From positions 806,001-870,000 of the forward strand of contig CAWJNZ010000004.1 in assembly GCA_963844405.1 (NCBI GenBank): a stretch of DNA of 64,000 nucleotides, given 5' to 3'. Below are positions 15,314-23,777 of the stretch, one piece after another. The notes beneath the pieces were generated by a model that was given only the letters and a program-made list of their open reading frames with translations, did not search any database and was not told the origin of the DNA. Position 1 is the first letter of the stretch, and each line of letters opens with the position of its first letter. The translations under genes were made by a program, and so were the position numbers. This stretch comes from DASSUW01 sp963844405. Its GTDB lineage: Bacteria; Actinomycetota; Thermoleophilia; Solirubrobacterales; Solirubrobacteraceae.

Positions 15314-17431
15314 TCATGCCGGGATCGGCTCGAGGGCGTCGGGACCGAAGGCGGCCACCAGGGCCTCGGCGATCAGCGCGTGCTCGGGCTGCTCGAGCTC
15401 GGGGTCGTCGTCGAGGATCTGGCGGGCCCGCATGCGCGCGCGCTCGAGCAGCTCGACGTCCTCGGGCAGCCGCGCGAAGCGGAACGCCTGCAGGCCGGAC
15501 TGGCGCGTGCCGAGCATCTCCCCCTCGCCGCGCAGCTCGAGGTCGATCTCGGCGAGCTCGAAGCCGTCGCGGTGCTTGGCGAGCGCCCGCAGGCGCGGCG
15601 ACTCCTTCGGCCCGAAGAGCAGGCACAACGACTCGTGCGGGCCGCGGCCGATGCGCCCGCGCAGCTGGTGGAGCTGGCTGATGCCGTAGCGCTCGGAGTC
15701 CTCGACGAGCATCACCGAGGCGTTGGGGACGTCGATGCCGACCTCGATCACCGTCGTGGCGACGAGCACGTCGGCGTTGCGGTCGGCGAAGGCGGCCATC
15801 GCCTCCTGCTTCTCGCGCGGCCGCATCTGGCCGTGCAGGAGCACGACCTCGTAGTCCTTGAGCTCACCGGCCTTCAGCCGCTCGTACTCGGCGGTGGCGG
15901 CGCGCGCCTGCAGCGCCTCGGACTCCTCGACCAGAGGGCACACGACGAACGCCTGGCGGCCGGCGTCCAGCTCCTCGCGGATGCGCTCGTAGGCCCGCGA
16001 GCGCTCGGCCTCGGTGGCGCAGACGTGGGTGTGGATCGGGCGGCGGCCGGCCGGGAGCTCCCTGAGGACGGTGACGTCGAGGTCGCCGTAGGCGGTGAGC
16101 GCGAGCGTGCGCGGGATCGGCGTGGCGGTCATGTGCAGCACGTGCGGCGCGAGGCCCTCCGGCGCCTTGCGGTCGAGCGCGCGGCGCTGGTTGACGCCGA
16201 AGCGGTGCTGCTCGTCGACCACCGCGACGGCCAGCCGGTCGAACTCGACGTCCTCCTCGATCAGCGCGTGGGTGCCGACCAGCAGCTTGAGCTCGCCGCT
16301 GGCCAGCTTGCCGAGGATGTCGTTGCGGCGGGACGCCGGCGTGCTGCCCGTGAGCAGGGCGGCCTGGACGAGCTCGCCCGGCATCAGCGCCTGCAGCGTG
16401 GCGAAGTGCTGCTCGGCGAGCGTCTCGGTCGGCGCCATCAGGGCTGCCTGGGCGCCGGACTCGACGGCGCGCAGCATCGCGTAGACGGCGACGACGGTCT
16501 TGCCGGAGCCGACCTCGCCCATCAGCAGGCGCTGCAGCGGCCGGTCGCGCGTGATCTCCTCGTCGATCACCGCCATCGACTTGCGCTGGTCGGAGGTCGG
16601 CTCGAACGGCAGCGAGTCCTTCAGCCAGCGGGCGGTCAGCTCGCCGGGCGGGTCGAGCGGAGTGGCCCTCGAGCCCTCGCGGCGGCGCGCCCGCCGCTTG
16701 AGCAGGGCGATCTGGAGCAGCAGCAGCTCGTCGTAGGCGAGCCGGCGGCGGCCACCCTCGTGGTCGCCGAAGTGGGCGGCGTCGAGCGCCGCCGGCCGGT
16801 CGGGCAGCCCGTCGCGCGCCCGCAGGCGGGCGGGCAGCGGCTCGAGCGCGTCCTTGGCGACGGCGCGGTGCTCGCGGACGAGGGCGAGGATCTGCGTCGA
16901 GGACAGCCCGTCGGTCGCCGGATAGGTGGCGACCTCGCCGGCCTGCGAGGCCCCGACCGCCTCGCCGGTCGGCGCGTGGAACTGCACGCGGAAGCGGTTG
17001 CGCGCCTCGTACTTGCCCTGCAGCAGCAGCCGCGTCCCGGGGCGGTACTTCCGCTCGAGCCACGGCTGGTTGAAGAACGTCGCCTTCATCGTGCCGGTCT
17101 CGTCGGCGACGACGGCCTCCACGAGCGGACGCATGCCCCGTCTCCGGACGGGCCGACTCGCGATCGAGCGCACCTCGACGATGACCGTCGCGGTCTCGCC
17201 GGGGGCGAGCTCGATCAGCGTCCGCGCATCCTGCCGGTCGCGCGGCAGGTGCTCGAGCAGGTCCCCGACGGTCGTCAGGCCCAGGCGCTCGGCCGCGGCG
17301 GCCGCCTTGGGGGGCTTCACCGCCAGCGGGCTCGCCAGGCGTGACGGTCGCGGGTAGTGCGGGCCGGCGGCGCGCAGGTCGTCAGCGGAGAGCTCGTCGT
17401 TGGTGGCGAACGCCGTCGGCACGCCGTGCAT
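15314..17431 (-). CDS. recG: ATP-dependent DNA helicase RecG
   Basis: A 705-residue helicase of full length that remodels stalled replication forks and branched DNA. It has an N-terminal OB-type wedge domain (PVRRRGMRPLVEAVVADETG) and the helicase motifs LMGEVGSGKTVVAVYAM (Walker A), DEQHRFGV (motif II), MTATPIPRTLALTAYGDLDV (motif III) and LRGRIGRG (motif VI). The ATG at 17431 is 14 bases from structured element R2. The gene order rpmB, DAK protein, recG is conserved in many Gram-positive bacteria, here with R2 inserted between the last two. Confidence 0.95.
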   Translation of the reverse strand: MHGVPTAFATNDELSADDLRAAGPHYPRPSRLASPLAVKPPKAAAAAERLGLTTVGDLLEHLPRDRQDARTLIELAPGETATVIVEVRSIASRPVRRRGMRPLVEAVVADETGTMKATFFNQPWLERKYRPGTRLLLQGKYEARNRFRVQFHAPTGEAVGASQAGEVATYPATDGLSSTQILALVREHRAVAKDALEPLPARLRARDGLPDRPAALDAAHFGDHEGGRRRLAYDELLLLQIALLKRRARRREGSRATPLDPPGELTARWLKDSLPFEPTSDQRKSMAVIDEEITRDRPLQRLLMGEVGSGKTVVAVYAMLRAVESGAQAALMAPTETLAEQHFATLQALMPGELVQAALLTGSTPASRRNDILGKLASGELKLLVGTHALIEEDVEFDRLAVAVVDEQHRFGVNQRRALDRKAPEGLAPHVLHMTATPIPRTLALTAYGDLDVTVLRELPAGRRPIHTHVCATEAERSRAYERIREELDAGRQAFVVCPLVEESEALQARAATAEYERLKAGELKDYEVVLLHGQMRPREKQEAMAAFADRNADVLVATTVIEVGIDVPNASVMLVEDSERYGISQLHQLRGRIGRGPHESLCLLFGPKESPRLRALAKHRDGFELAEIDLELRGEGEMLGTRQSGLQAFRFARLPEDVELLERARMRARQILDDDPELEQPEHALIAEALVAAFGPDALEPIPA

Positions 17432-17445
17432 TGTGGCCGCCGGGC

Positions 17446-17596
17446 GGGACGAACTTCGGGCTTGTAGGGAGGCGGGATCGATACCCGCGCGGGACGGTTG
17501 GCGCTTTGACGTCGCATATCGACGTCAAGGCGCCGAGGGCCACCGGCGCGGCCGATTCCCCAGCCGCCCTACCCAGCCGCAGTTGACGTTCGTCGG
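17446..17596 (+). repeat. Dispersed structured element, copy R2
   Basis: Second copy of the unrecognised element, in plus orientation between two minus-strand genes. The left end is GGGACGAACTTCGGGCTTGT and the right end CCGCCCTACCCAGCCG followed by CAGTTGACGTTCGTC. GACGAAC (17448-17454) pairs exactly with GTTCGTC (17588-17594). A near-end hairpin is GCGGG-ATCGATA-CCCGC. The central arm is GGCGCTTTGACGTCG (17500-17514) paired with CGACGTCAAGGCGCC (17520-17534), 15 pairs with one G-U, and it shares no sequence with the arms of R1 and R3. It occupies nearly all of the gap upstream of recG. Confidence 0.8.
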
Positions 17597-17600
17597 AGCC

Positions 17601-19229
17601 CTACTCGGCCGCGATCAGCCACCAGTACGCCGGCTGATCCCCGCGCGAGTACTCCACGTCGACCCCGCCGGGCACCAGCTGCGCGACCCCGCCGGAGTCG
17701 AGCGGCGCGCCGTCGCCCTCGATCAGCGTGAGCAGCTCGGCCTCGCGGCCCAGCTCCCCCAGAACCGCCTCGAGGGTCTCCTCCGGCTCGCCCCACGCCA
17801 CCAGCTGCTCGTCGACGAACCCGACGGCGTCGCCGCGGCGGAAGCGGCCCTCGGCGTCGTCGCGCGCGGCGTGGGTGACGGCGCCGGTCCGGACGTGCTC
17901 CAGGGCCTCGCCGATGGCGGCGGCGTTCTCCTCCGCCCCCCGCGACGGATCCAGGGCGACCGCGGCGGCCAACCCCGCCTGCATCGATCGCGAGGGCACG
18001 ACGACGACCGTCTTCTCCGCCAGCTCGGCGGCTCGCTCGGCGGCCATGATCACGTTCGGCGAGTTCGGCAGGACGACGACCTCCTCGGCCGGGACGTCGT
18101 GGATGCCGGCCAGCAGCTCGTAGGTCGACGGGTTCAGGGTGCTGCCGCCGTCGAGAGCCACGGCGCCGAGGCTCTCGAACAGCTCGCCCATGCCGGAGCC
18201 CGCGACCACGGCGAGCACGCCGCACACCTGGACGGCCTCGGCCAGGCGCGAGGTGCGCGCCTGCACCTGCTCGGTCATGTCCGCCACGTCGAGGTGCGAG
18301 ACCTCGCCGATCTCCTCCAACAGCGCGGTCGCGCGGCCGGGCTCGTCGGTGTGCAGGTGCACCTTCAGCGTGTGGCTGTCGCCGACCACGAGCACCGAGT
18401 CGCCGAGCCGCTCCAGCGCCTCGTTCCAGGCGTCCGGCTCCAGCCCCTCGCCGGTGACCGCGAAGTTCGTGCAGTAGCGGTAGGTCGTCGATTCGTGCTG
18501 CGGGTGGGTGATGCGGGCCGGCGTGTGGTGGGCGAGCGTGGGCGCCTCGGTGCCGCGCAGGGCCGCGATCACGCCGGCGAACATCACGGTCAGCCCGTAG
18601 CCGCCGGCGTCGACCACGCCGGCCTCGCGCAGGATCGGCAGCAGGTCCGGCCCGCGGGCGACCGACAGCTCGCCGGACCGCAGGGCGGCCTCCAGCACGG
18701 TGGCGATGACGGCGTTCTGCTGGTCGTCGTCGACGGTGTGGTGGAGGCGCGGCTCGTCCAGGTGCGCGACCTCGGACGACAGCCGGGCGGCCATCTCGCG
18801 GACCACCGTGAGGATCGTGCCCTCCGCCGGGTCGCGCACCGAGCCGTACGCGCGCTCCGCGGCCCGCGCCATGGCGGCGGCGACGAGCACCGGGTCGATC
18901 AGCTCGCCGGGCCGGGAGATCAGCTCCTCGGCGGCGCCGCGCAGCAGCTGCGAGAGGATGACGCCGGAGTTGCCGCGGGCGCCCAGCAGGGCGGCACGGG
19001 CGACGGATTCGACGATCGCGTCGCGCCCGATGTCGTCGATGTCACCCTGCGCTGACAGGCGGTCGAGCTCCTCGAGCACCGCGCGCAGCGTGAGGGCCAT
19101 GTTGTCGCCCGTGTCGCCGTCGGCGACGGGGAACACGTTGAGGTCGTTGACCTCGCGGCGGCGTGTCTCGAACTCGGCGAGCGCGCCCTCGACGACGGCG
19201 CGGAAGCGGATGAGACTTGGATCGGCCAC
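17601..19229 (-). CDS. DAK2-domain protein, fatty acid kinase (FakA/YloV) type
   Basis: A 542-residue protein of the FakA/YloV family. The N-terminal DhaL-like ATP-binding domain has the signature NVFPVADGDTGDNM near residues 26-39 and GARGNSGVILSQ near 84-95. A central domain contains YCTNFAVTGEGL, and a C-terminal domain follows. In Firmicutes FakA phosphorylates fatty acids delivered by FakB (DegV) proteins for lipid synthesis; that role is inferred here. GTG 19229 lies 17 bases after the rpmB stop. The frame stays open far upstream, but only antisense to other genes. The stop is 5 bases from element R2. Confidence 0.88.
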   Translation of the reverse strand: MADPSLIRFRAVVEGALAEFETRRREVNDLNVFPVADGDTGDNMALTLRAVLEELDRLSAQGDIDDIGRDAIVESVARAALLGARGNSGVILSQLLRGAAEELISRPGELIDPVLVAAAMARAAERAYGSVRDPAEGTILTVVREMAARLSSEVAHLDEPRLHHTVDDDQQNAVIATVLEAALRSGELSVARGPDLLPILREAGVVDAGGYGLTVMFAGVIAALRGTEAPTLAHHTPARITHPQHESTTYRYCTNFAVTGEGLEPDAWNEALERLGDSVLVVGDSHTLKVHLHTDEPGRATALLEEIGEVSHLDVADMTEQVQARTSRLAEAVQVCGVLAVVAGSGMGELFESLGAVALDGGSTLNPSTYELLAGIHDVPAEEVVVLPNSPNVIMAAERAAELAEKTVVVVPSRSMQAGLAAAVALDPSRGAEENAAAIGEALEHVRTGAVTHAARDDAEGRFRRGDAVGFVDEQLVAWGEPEETLEAVLGELGREAELLTLIEGDGAPLDSGGVAQLVPGGVDVEYSRGDQPAYWWLIAAE

Positions 19230-19246
19230 GAGTCGCGTGGCCGGGT

Positions 19247-19435
19247 CTAGGCCTTGGTGACCTTCCCGGCCTTCAGGCAGCGCGTGCAGACGTACACGCG
19301 CATCGGAGCCCCGCGCTCGGTGATGCGGACCTTCTGGAGGTTCGCGTCGAACCGCCGCTTGGTGGCGACCATGGAGTGCGACCGACTCTGCCCAAAAGCC
19401 GGACGCTTGCCGCAGGAATGACAGACACGAGCCAT
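19247..19435 (-). CDS. rpmB: 50S ribosomal protein L28
   Basis: A 62-residue L28 protein of the large ribosomal subunit. It begins MARVCHSCGKRPAFGQSRSH and has the paired cysteines CHSCG near the start and CTRC near the end, so it is a zinc-binding (C+) form. ATG 19435 is the only fitting start. It is divergent from the protein kinase gene and is first in the rpmB-fakA-recG group. Confidence 0.95.
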   Translation of the reverse strand: MARVCHSCGKRPAFGQSRSHSMVATKRRFDANLQKVRITERGAPMRVYVCTRCLKAGKVTKA

Positions 19436-19469
19436 CGAGGCGGGAAGCATAGCGGCCGGACCGGTTGGG

Positions 19470-19475
19470 TACGGT
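19470..19475 (+). promoter_or_regulatory. Leaderless -10 element of protein kinase gene
   Basis: TACGGT is followed by CTTTGG and the GTG start at 19482, so the transcript is expected to begin at or next to the start codon. No clear -35 box was seen. Confidence 0.5.
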
Positions 19476-19481
19476 CTTTGG

Positions 19482-20987
19482 GTGCCGCCTACCAGCACGG
19501 CCCGCATCTCCCTGCCCGAGCGATATCGCATCGTGCGACATATCGCGAACGGAGGGATGGCGGGAGTCTGGGAGGCCCACGACGAGCTGCTGGGGCGCTC
19601 CGTGGCCGTCAAGGTGCTGGCCTCCCACCTGTCCGAGGACGACCGCGCCCGCAAGCGCTTCGAGCGTGAGGCGCGGGCGGCGGCGGGCCTCTCCTCGCAT
19701 CCCCACGTGGTGACGATCTACGACGTCGCCGAGCACGGCGGTCGTGCCTTCATGGTGATGGAGCTGATGCGCGGCGGGACGGTCTCCGACCGCCTCAAGG
19801 CCGGCCGCGCGATCGCCGACGAGACCGCGCTGCGCTGGCTGCGCGAGGCCGCGGGGGCGCTCGACGCCGCCCACGACGAGGGCGTCGTCCACCGCGACAT
19901 CAAGCCCGGCAACCTCCTGCTCGACGACCGCGACCGGCTGGCGATCGCCGACTTCGGCATCGCCCGCCTGGCGATGGAGGACCAGCTGACGGCGACCGGG
20001 CAGGTGCTCGGGACGGCCTCGTACATCTCGCCCGAGCAGGCTGTCGGCGAGCCGGCGACGGCGGCGTCCGACCGCTACGCGCTCGCCGTGGTGGCGTTCG
20101 AGCTGCTGACCGGCTCGCGCCCGTTCCAGGCGGAGCACTTCGCCGCCCAGGCCCGCGCCCACGTCGAGGATCGGCCGCCGCTCGCGACCGAGCGCGACTC
20201 GTCGCTGCCCAAGGGCGTCGACGGGGTGCTCGACCGCGGGCTGGCCAAGGACCCGTCCGAGCGCTGGGGGAGCGCCGCCGAGATGGTCGAGGCGCTCGAC
20301 CGCGCGATGAGCGCCTCGAAGCCGGCGGCGACCGAGCCGACCCGCCCGCTCGCCGCCGTCGCCCCACCGCCCGGGCGCGACGCCGCGCCCCGGCGCGAAG
20401 GCAGCGGCGCGCTCCCGTGGCTGCTCGCCGGCCTCGCCGCGCTGATCGTCCTCGCCGTGGCCGGCGCGCTGCTGCTGTCCGGCGGCGAGGACCCCGAGTC
20501 GACCCGCTCCGAGGGGACCCCGACGCCGACCGCGACCCCGGACCGCACCGCGACCCCGGACCGCACCCCCGAGGCGACGCCCGAGCGCACGCCGGAGCCC
20601 ACCGCCGAGGCCACTCCGGAGCCGACCGCCGAGCCATCCGGCGAGCCCGACCTGGCCCGCGCCGCCGACCTCCAGGTCCAGGGCTACAACGCCCGCCGGG
20701 CCGGCGACTACGAGCAGGCGCTGGCGCTCTCCCAGCAGGCCCTCGAGGCGTGCGGCGACGCGCACGAGCTCAACCCCTGCGGCTACGCGCTGTTCGAGGT
20801 CGGCGCGGCGCTCAACGCGCTCGGCAGGCCGGACGAGGCGATCCCGTACCTCGAGCAGCGGCTCGAGCAGTACGGCGACAACGACGCCGGCGAGGTCGAG
20901 CGGGAGCTCGAGGCGGCCAGAGCGGCCAGCACGGGCGCGGGCAACGGCAACGGCAAGGCCAAGGGCAAGAGCAAGAACAAGGACTAG
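19482..20987 (+). CDS. PknB-type Ser/Thr protein kinase with extracellular TPR domain
   Basis: A 501-residue membrane kinase. The cytoplasmic kinase domain (about residues 14-275) has VAVKVLAS (ATP lysine), HRDIKPGN (catalytic loop), ADFGIARL and the activation-loop end GTASYISPEQA. One transmembrane helix follows at about 309-331 (LPWLLAGLAALIVLAVAGAL). The outside part has a Thr/Pro/Glu linker with TPDRT- and TPEPT-like repeats and a tetratricopeptide-like segment (YNARRAGDYEQALALSQQAL onward), ending in a lysine-rich tail. It should sense an outside or envelope signal and phosphorylate unknown targets. PASTA repeats, usual in PknB, are absent. Confidence 0.92.
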   Translation: MPPTSTARISLPERYRIVRHIANGGMAGVWEAHDELLGRSVAVKVLASHLSEDDRARKRFEREARAAAGLSSHPHVVTIYDVAEHGGRAFMVMELMRGGTVSDRLKAGRAIADETALRWLREAAGALDAAHDEGVVHRDIKPGNLLLDDRDRLAIADFGIARLAMEDQLTATGQVLGTASYISPEQAVGEPATAASDRYALAVVAFELLTGSRPFQAEHFAAQARAHVEDRPPLATERDSSLPKGVDGVLDRGLAKDPSERWGSAAEMVEALDRAMSASKPAATEPTRPLAAVAPPPGRDAAPRREGSGALPWLLAGLAALIVLAVAGALLLSGGEDPESTRSEGTPTPTATPDRTATPDRTPEATPERTPEPTAEATPEPTAEPSGEPDLARAADLQVQGYNARRAGDYEQALALSQQALEACGDAHELNPCGYALFEVGAALNALGRPDEAIPYLEQRLEQYGDNDAGEVERELEAARAASTGAGNGNGKAKGKSKNKD

Positions 20988-21904
20988 GCGGGGACCTCGG
21001 CCAGGCGCGGGGCGGCGCGCCGCGCCGGCAGCTGCAGCATCACCACCGCCGCCAGCACGAGCGCGCCGCCCGCGAGCTGCGGCGCCGTCAGCCGCTCGCC
21101 GAGGATGAGGAACGCGAGCACGACGGTCACCGGGGGCTCGAAGGTGGACAGGATCGCCGCCTCCGAGGGGCCGACGCGGCGCAGGCCGGCGAAGAACGCC
21201 GAGACCGCGACGACGGTGCTGATCAGCGCGATCAGCACGAGCCACAGCCAGGCCTCGCCCGCCAGCGCGAGATCGAGCGAGCCCGTGGCCAGCCCGCCGA
21301 CCGCGAAGCTGGCCGACGCGCCCGTCAGGACCAGGAACGCGAGGGCGAACGGGTCGACCTCCCCGATCACGTTGTCGGAGACGAGGATGTAGGTCGTGTA
21401 GGTGAGCGAGGCGCCGAGCGCCAGCAGCGCGCCGACGACCTCGAAGCCGCCGCTGCCGCCGGCCAGCAGGACGAGCACGAGGCCGGACGAGGCGACCGAC
21501 AGCGCCACGCCCGCCCGCAGCGAGGCCTGAGCGCGGCCGAGCGCGATCGCGGCGACGGTGACGAAGGCCGGGTACGTGTAGAGGATCAGCGCCACCATCG
21601 AGACGTCCAGCCGGTCGATGGCCGCGAAGAAGAGAGCCGACTGCAGGCTGTAGCCGAACGCGCCGAGCCCCAGCCCGGTCACAACCGCGCGGCGCGGCAT
21701 GCGCCGCAGCGCGCCCAAGCGGCCGCCCACTCGCAGCACCAGGGCGAAGACCAGGCCGGCCAGCAGGAAGCGCACGAGCAGCGTCGTCGCGGTGTTCGCG
21801 CCGGCCTCCGATGCGAGCTTGCCGAAGATGCCGAGCGTGCCGAACGCCGCAGCCGACAGGAGGCAGAGGAGGGCACCGCGCATGCCGCCATGGTGGCCGC
21901 CCAA
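20984..21904 (-). CDS. EamA/DMT-family transporter
   Basis: A 306-residue inner-membrane protein with about ten hydrophobic helices in two repeated EamA halves. The first half contains GTLGIFGKLASEAGANTATT and the second ISTVVAVSAFFAGLRRVGPS, typical of drug/metabolite exporters of the RhaT/EamA group. The substrate is unknown. ATG 21904 is used; ATG 21883 (MRGALLCLL) is just before the first helix and may be the true start. It is divergent from a LysR regulator that may control it. Its stop and the stop of the kinase gene share the palindrome CTAG. Confidence 0.85.
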   Translation of the reverse strand: MGGHHGGMRGALLCLLSAAAFGTLGIFGKLASEAGANTATTLLVRFLLAGLVFALVLRVGGRLGALRRMPRRAVVTGLGLGAFGYSLQSALFFAAIDRLDVSMVALILYTYPAFVTVAAIALGRAQASLRAGVALSVASSGLVLVLLAGGSGGFEVVGALLALGASLTYTTYILVSDNVIGEVDPFALAFLVLTGASASFAVGGLATGSLDLALAGEAWLWLVLIALISTVVAVSAFFAGLRRVGPSEAAILSTFEPPVTVVLAFLILGERLTAPQLAGGALVLAAVVMLQLPARRAAPRLAEVPA

Positions 21905-21957
21905 CCCATCGAGAGCAACGCATATCTTCGCCGCTTAACGTGCGATGATCTCGAACA

Positions 21958-22929
21958 ATGCTCGACCTCCGCCGCCTGCGTCTGCTGCACGAGCTGCACC
22001 GCCGCGGGACGGTCGGCGCCGTCGCCGAGGCGCTCTCCTACAGCCCCTCGACGGTCTCGCAGCAGCTGCGGGTGCTCGAGCGCGAGGCCGGGACCGCGCT
22101 GTTCGAGCCCGCCGGCCGGCGCGTGCGGCTGACCGACGCGGCGCTCGTGCTCGTGGGCCACGCCGAGCAGCTGCTGGCCGGTGTCGAGCGCGCCGAGGCC
22201 GACCTGGCGTCGGCCGCGGCCGGCGCGGTGGCGGGCGTCGTGCGCGTCGGCTCCTTCCAGACCGCCAGCCTGCACCTGCTCCTGCCCGCCATGGAGGCGC
22301 TGCGCCCGACGCACCCTGGCGTCGAGGTCCGGCTCGTCGAGTCCGAGACCGAGCCGGCGCTGGAGTCGCTCCCCTCGCACGGGCTGGACCTCGTGCTGGG
22401 CGACGAGTGGAGCGGGGCGCCGCGCGCCCGCCGCCCCGGGATCGACCGCCAGGATCTGTTCGTCGAGCCGGTCCGGATCGCGCTGCCGGAAGGCCACCCC
22501 GCCGCGGCCGGCGACGCCGTCGAGCTGCCGCAGCTGGCCGAGGCGGCCTGGGCCACCGGCTACGCGGGCGGCGGCATGGAGGAGCTGGTGCAGCGCGTGT
22601 GCGCGGCGGCCGGCGGCTTCGAGCCGATCGTCCGCCACCAGACGAACGAGCTCTCGATGCTGCTCGCGCTCGTGGCCGGCGGGCACGCCGTGACCCTGCT
22701 GCCGGAGATCGCCTTCGCCGGCGGCCACGAGGGCGTCGCGATGCGCCCGCTGGCCGGCGTCGCCGTCGACCGCACGGTCTTCACGGCGACGCGCACCGGC
22801 GCCGACCGCCGGCCGGCACTGGCCGCCGTCCGGGACGCCGTCCGGGACGCCGTCCGTGCTACCGCGGGCTCGCGCGCCAGCCGATCCGGCCCGTCCGGCA
22901 GGTCGCCACGAAGCGCCCGTTCCGGGTGA
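21958..22929 (+). CDS. LysR-family transcriptional regulator
   Basis: A 323-residue LysR regulator. The winged helix-turn-helix is at residues 1-60 (LRLLHELHRRGTVGAVAEAL, then SYSPSTVSQQLRVLEREAGT). A substrate-binding-like effector domain follows from about residue 90. It lies 53 bases from the divergent EamA transporter gene and probably regulates it. The C-terminal tail contains VRDAVRDAVRATAG, encoded by a 12-base tandem repeat, followed by a Ser/Arg/Gly-rich stretch that overlaps the convergent gene by 71 bases. That tail is unusual for the family. Confidence 0.88.
   Translation: MLDLRRLRLLHELHRRGTVGAVAEALSYSPSTVSQQLRVLEREAGTALFEPAGRRVRLTDAALVLVGHAEQLLAGVERAEADLASAAAGAVAGVVRVGSFQTASLHLLLPAMEALRPTHPGVEVRLVESETEPALESLPSHGLDLVLGDEWSGAPRARRPGIDRQDLFVEPVRIALPEGHPAAAGDAVELPQLAEAAWATGYAGGGMEELVQRVCAAAGGFEPIVRHQTNELSMLLALVAGGHAVTLLPEIAFAGGHEGVAMRPLAGVAVDRTVFTATRTGADRRPALAAVRDAVRDAVRATAGSRASRSGPSGRSPRSARSG
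22825..22856 (+). repeat. 12-base tandem repeat in LysR gene
   Basis: GCCGTCCGGGAC occurs at 22825-22836 and 22837-22848, with a partial third copy to 22856. It encodes the repeated residues AVRD near the C-terminus of the regulator. Confidence 0.75.
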
Positions 22930-23314
22930 TCCGCGCGCGGACGCGGAAGCTGCCGGTCCAGCGGCCCGACCGGCGCAGGCCGCCCTCGACCCGCGTCTGC
23001 GCCCGCGCCCGCTCGCCGTCCGGCAGCTTGAAGCGGAACGTGCCGCCGTCGGCGAACGCCGTCGTGGTCGAGGTGTTCAGCGGCGGCAGGAACTTCACGC
23101 CCGAGCTGAGCGCCTTGCCGTCGCTGCAGCGCGCCCGGTAGCGGATCCGGACCTTGCTGACCAGGCCGTCGGTGCCGGTCACGACGAGCGCCAGGCGCCC
23201 CTGGCGGGTCTCGCCGCGCCAGCGCGCGGCGTCGGCGACGGTGGGGACGAGCAGCGCCGCCACCGCGGTCGAGCACACGACCGCGGCGAAGCGCGAGACG
23301 GTGAGCGATCGCAT
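22859..23314 (-). CDS. Small secreted protein, function unknown
   Basis: A 151-residue protein with a clear signal peptide (MRSLTVSRFAAVVCSTAVAA, cleavage probably after TVADA). The mature part is basic and beta-rich (KVRIRYRARCSDGKALSSG, GTFRFKLPDGERARAQTRVE, RVRARITRNGRFVATC), with two cysteines that may form a disulfide. I do not recognise a family. ATG 23314 fits the signal peptide. The 3' end overlaps the convergent LysR gene by 71 bases. Confidence 0.6.
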   Translation of the reverse strand: MRSLTVSRFAAVVCSTAVAALLVPTVADAARWRGETRQGRLALVVTGTDGLVSKVRIRYRARCSDGKALSSGVKFLPPLNTSTTTAFADGGTFRFKLPDGERARAQTRVEGGLRRSGRWTGSFRVRARITRNGRFVATCRTGRIGWRASPR

Positions 23315-23351
23315 GGCCGCGTTCTGACCGCTTTCGCGCCCGTTGAAACGC

Positions 23352-23777
23352 TCAGGCGCGCAGCTCGGCGCGCATCGCCGCCAGCGCCATGACCGCTTCG
23401 GCGGCATGCTCGCCCTGATCGCGTTTGCCGCCGCCCGTGCGGGCGAGCGCCTGGTCCATGTTGTCGACGGTGAGGACGCCGAACGCGCACGGCACGCCGG
23501 TGCGCAGCTGGACGTCCTGGATGCCGCGCGCGGCCTCCGCGCAGACGTAGCCGTAGTGGTCGGTCTCGCCGCGGATCACCGCGCCGAGGCAGGCCACGCC
23601 GGCGTAGCGACCGCTGTCGGCGAGGTAGCGGGCGGCGAGCGGGAGCTCGAAGGCGCCGGGGACCTCGTAGACGTCGGCGGGCTCGTGCCCGGCGGCCGTG
23701 AAGGCGCGCTGCGCGCCGGCCACCAGGCGCTCGGCGAGATCGGCGTAGAAGTGGCCGACCGCGATCGCGAAGCTCAT
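23352..23777 (-). CDS. ribH: 6,7-dimethyl-8-ribityllumazine synthase
   Basis: A 141-residue lumazine synthase, which condenses ArP (5-amino-6-ribitylamino-uracil) with 3,4-dihydroxybutanone phosphate in riboflavin synthesis. It shows the family segments VPGAFELPLAA, GAVIRGETDHYGYVC and FGVLTVDNMDQALART. Its ATG overlaps the stop of ribBA (ATGA), and it is the last gene of the rib operon. Confidence 0.96.
   Translation of the reverse strand: MSFAIAVGHFYADLAERLVAGAQRAFTAAGHEPADVYEVPGAFELPLAARYLADSGRYAGVACLGAVIRGETDHYGYVCAEAARGIQDVQLRTGVPCAFGVLTVDNMDQALARTGGGKRDQGEHAAEAVMALAAMRAELRA

Noticed and set aside
17446..17596. The structured elements as tRNA or tmRNA remnants
   Set aside because: One hairpin near the end (GCGGG, 7-base loop, CCCGC) looks like a T-arm on the minus strand, but there is no acceptor stem, anticodon arm or tag frame.
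20984..20987. The shared CTAG stop of the kinase and transporter genes as a functional site
   Set aside because: Convergent genes ending on a palindromic CTAG is a simple coincidence of stop codons; nothing else is conserved around it.
19230..21923. A long upstream extension of the DAK-protein frame on the minus strand
   Set aside because: It runs antisense through rpmB, the kinase and part of other genes; GTG 19229 fits the protein family and the 17-base gap after rpmB.
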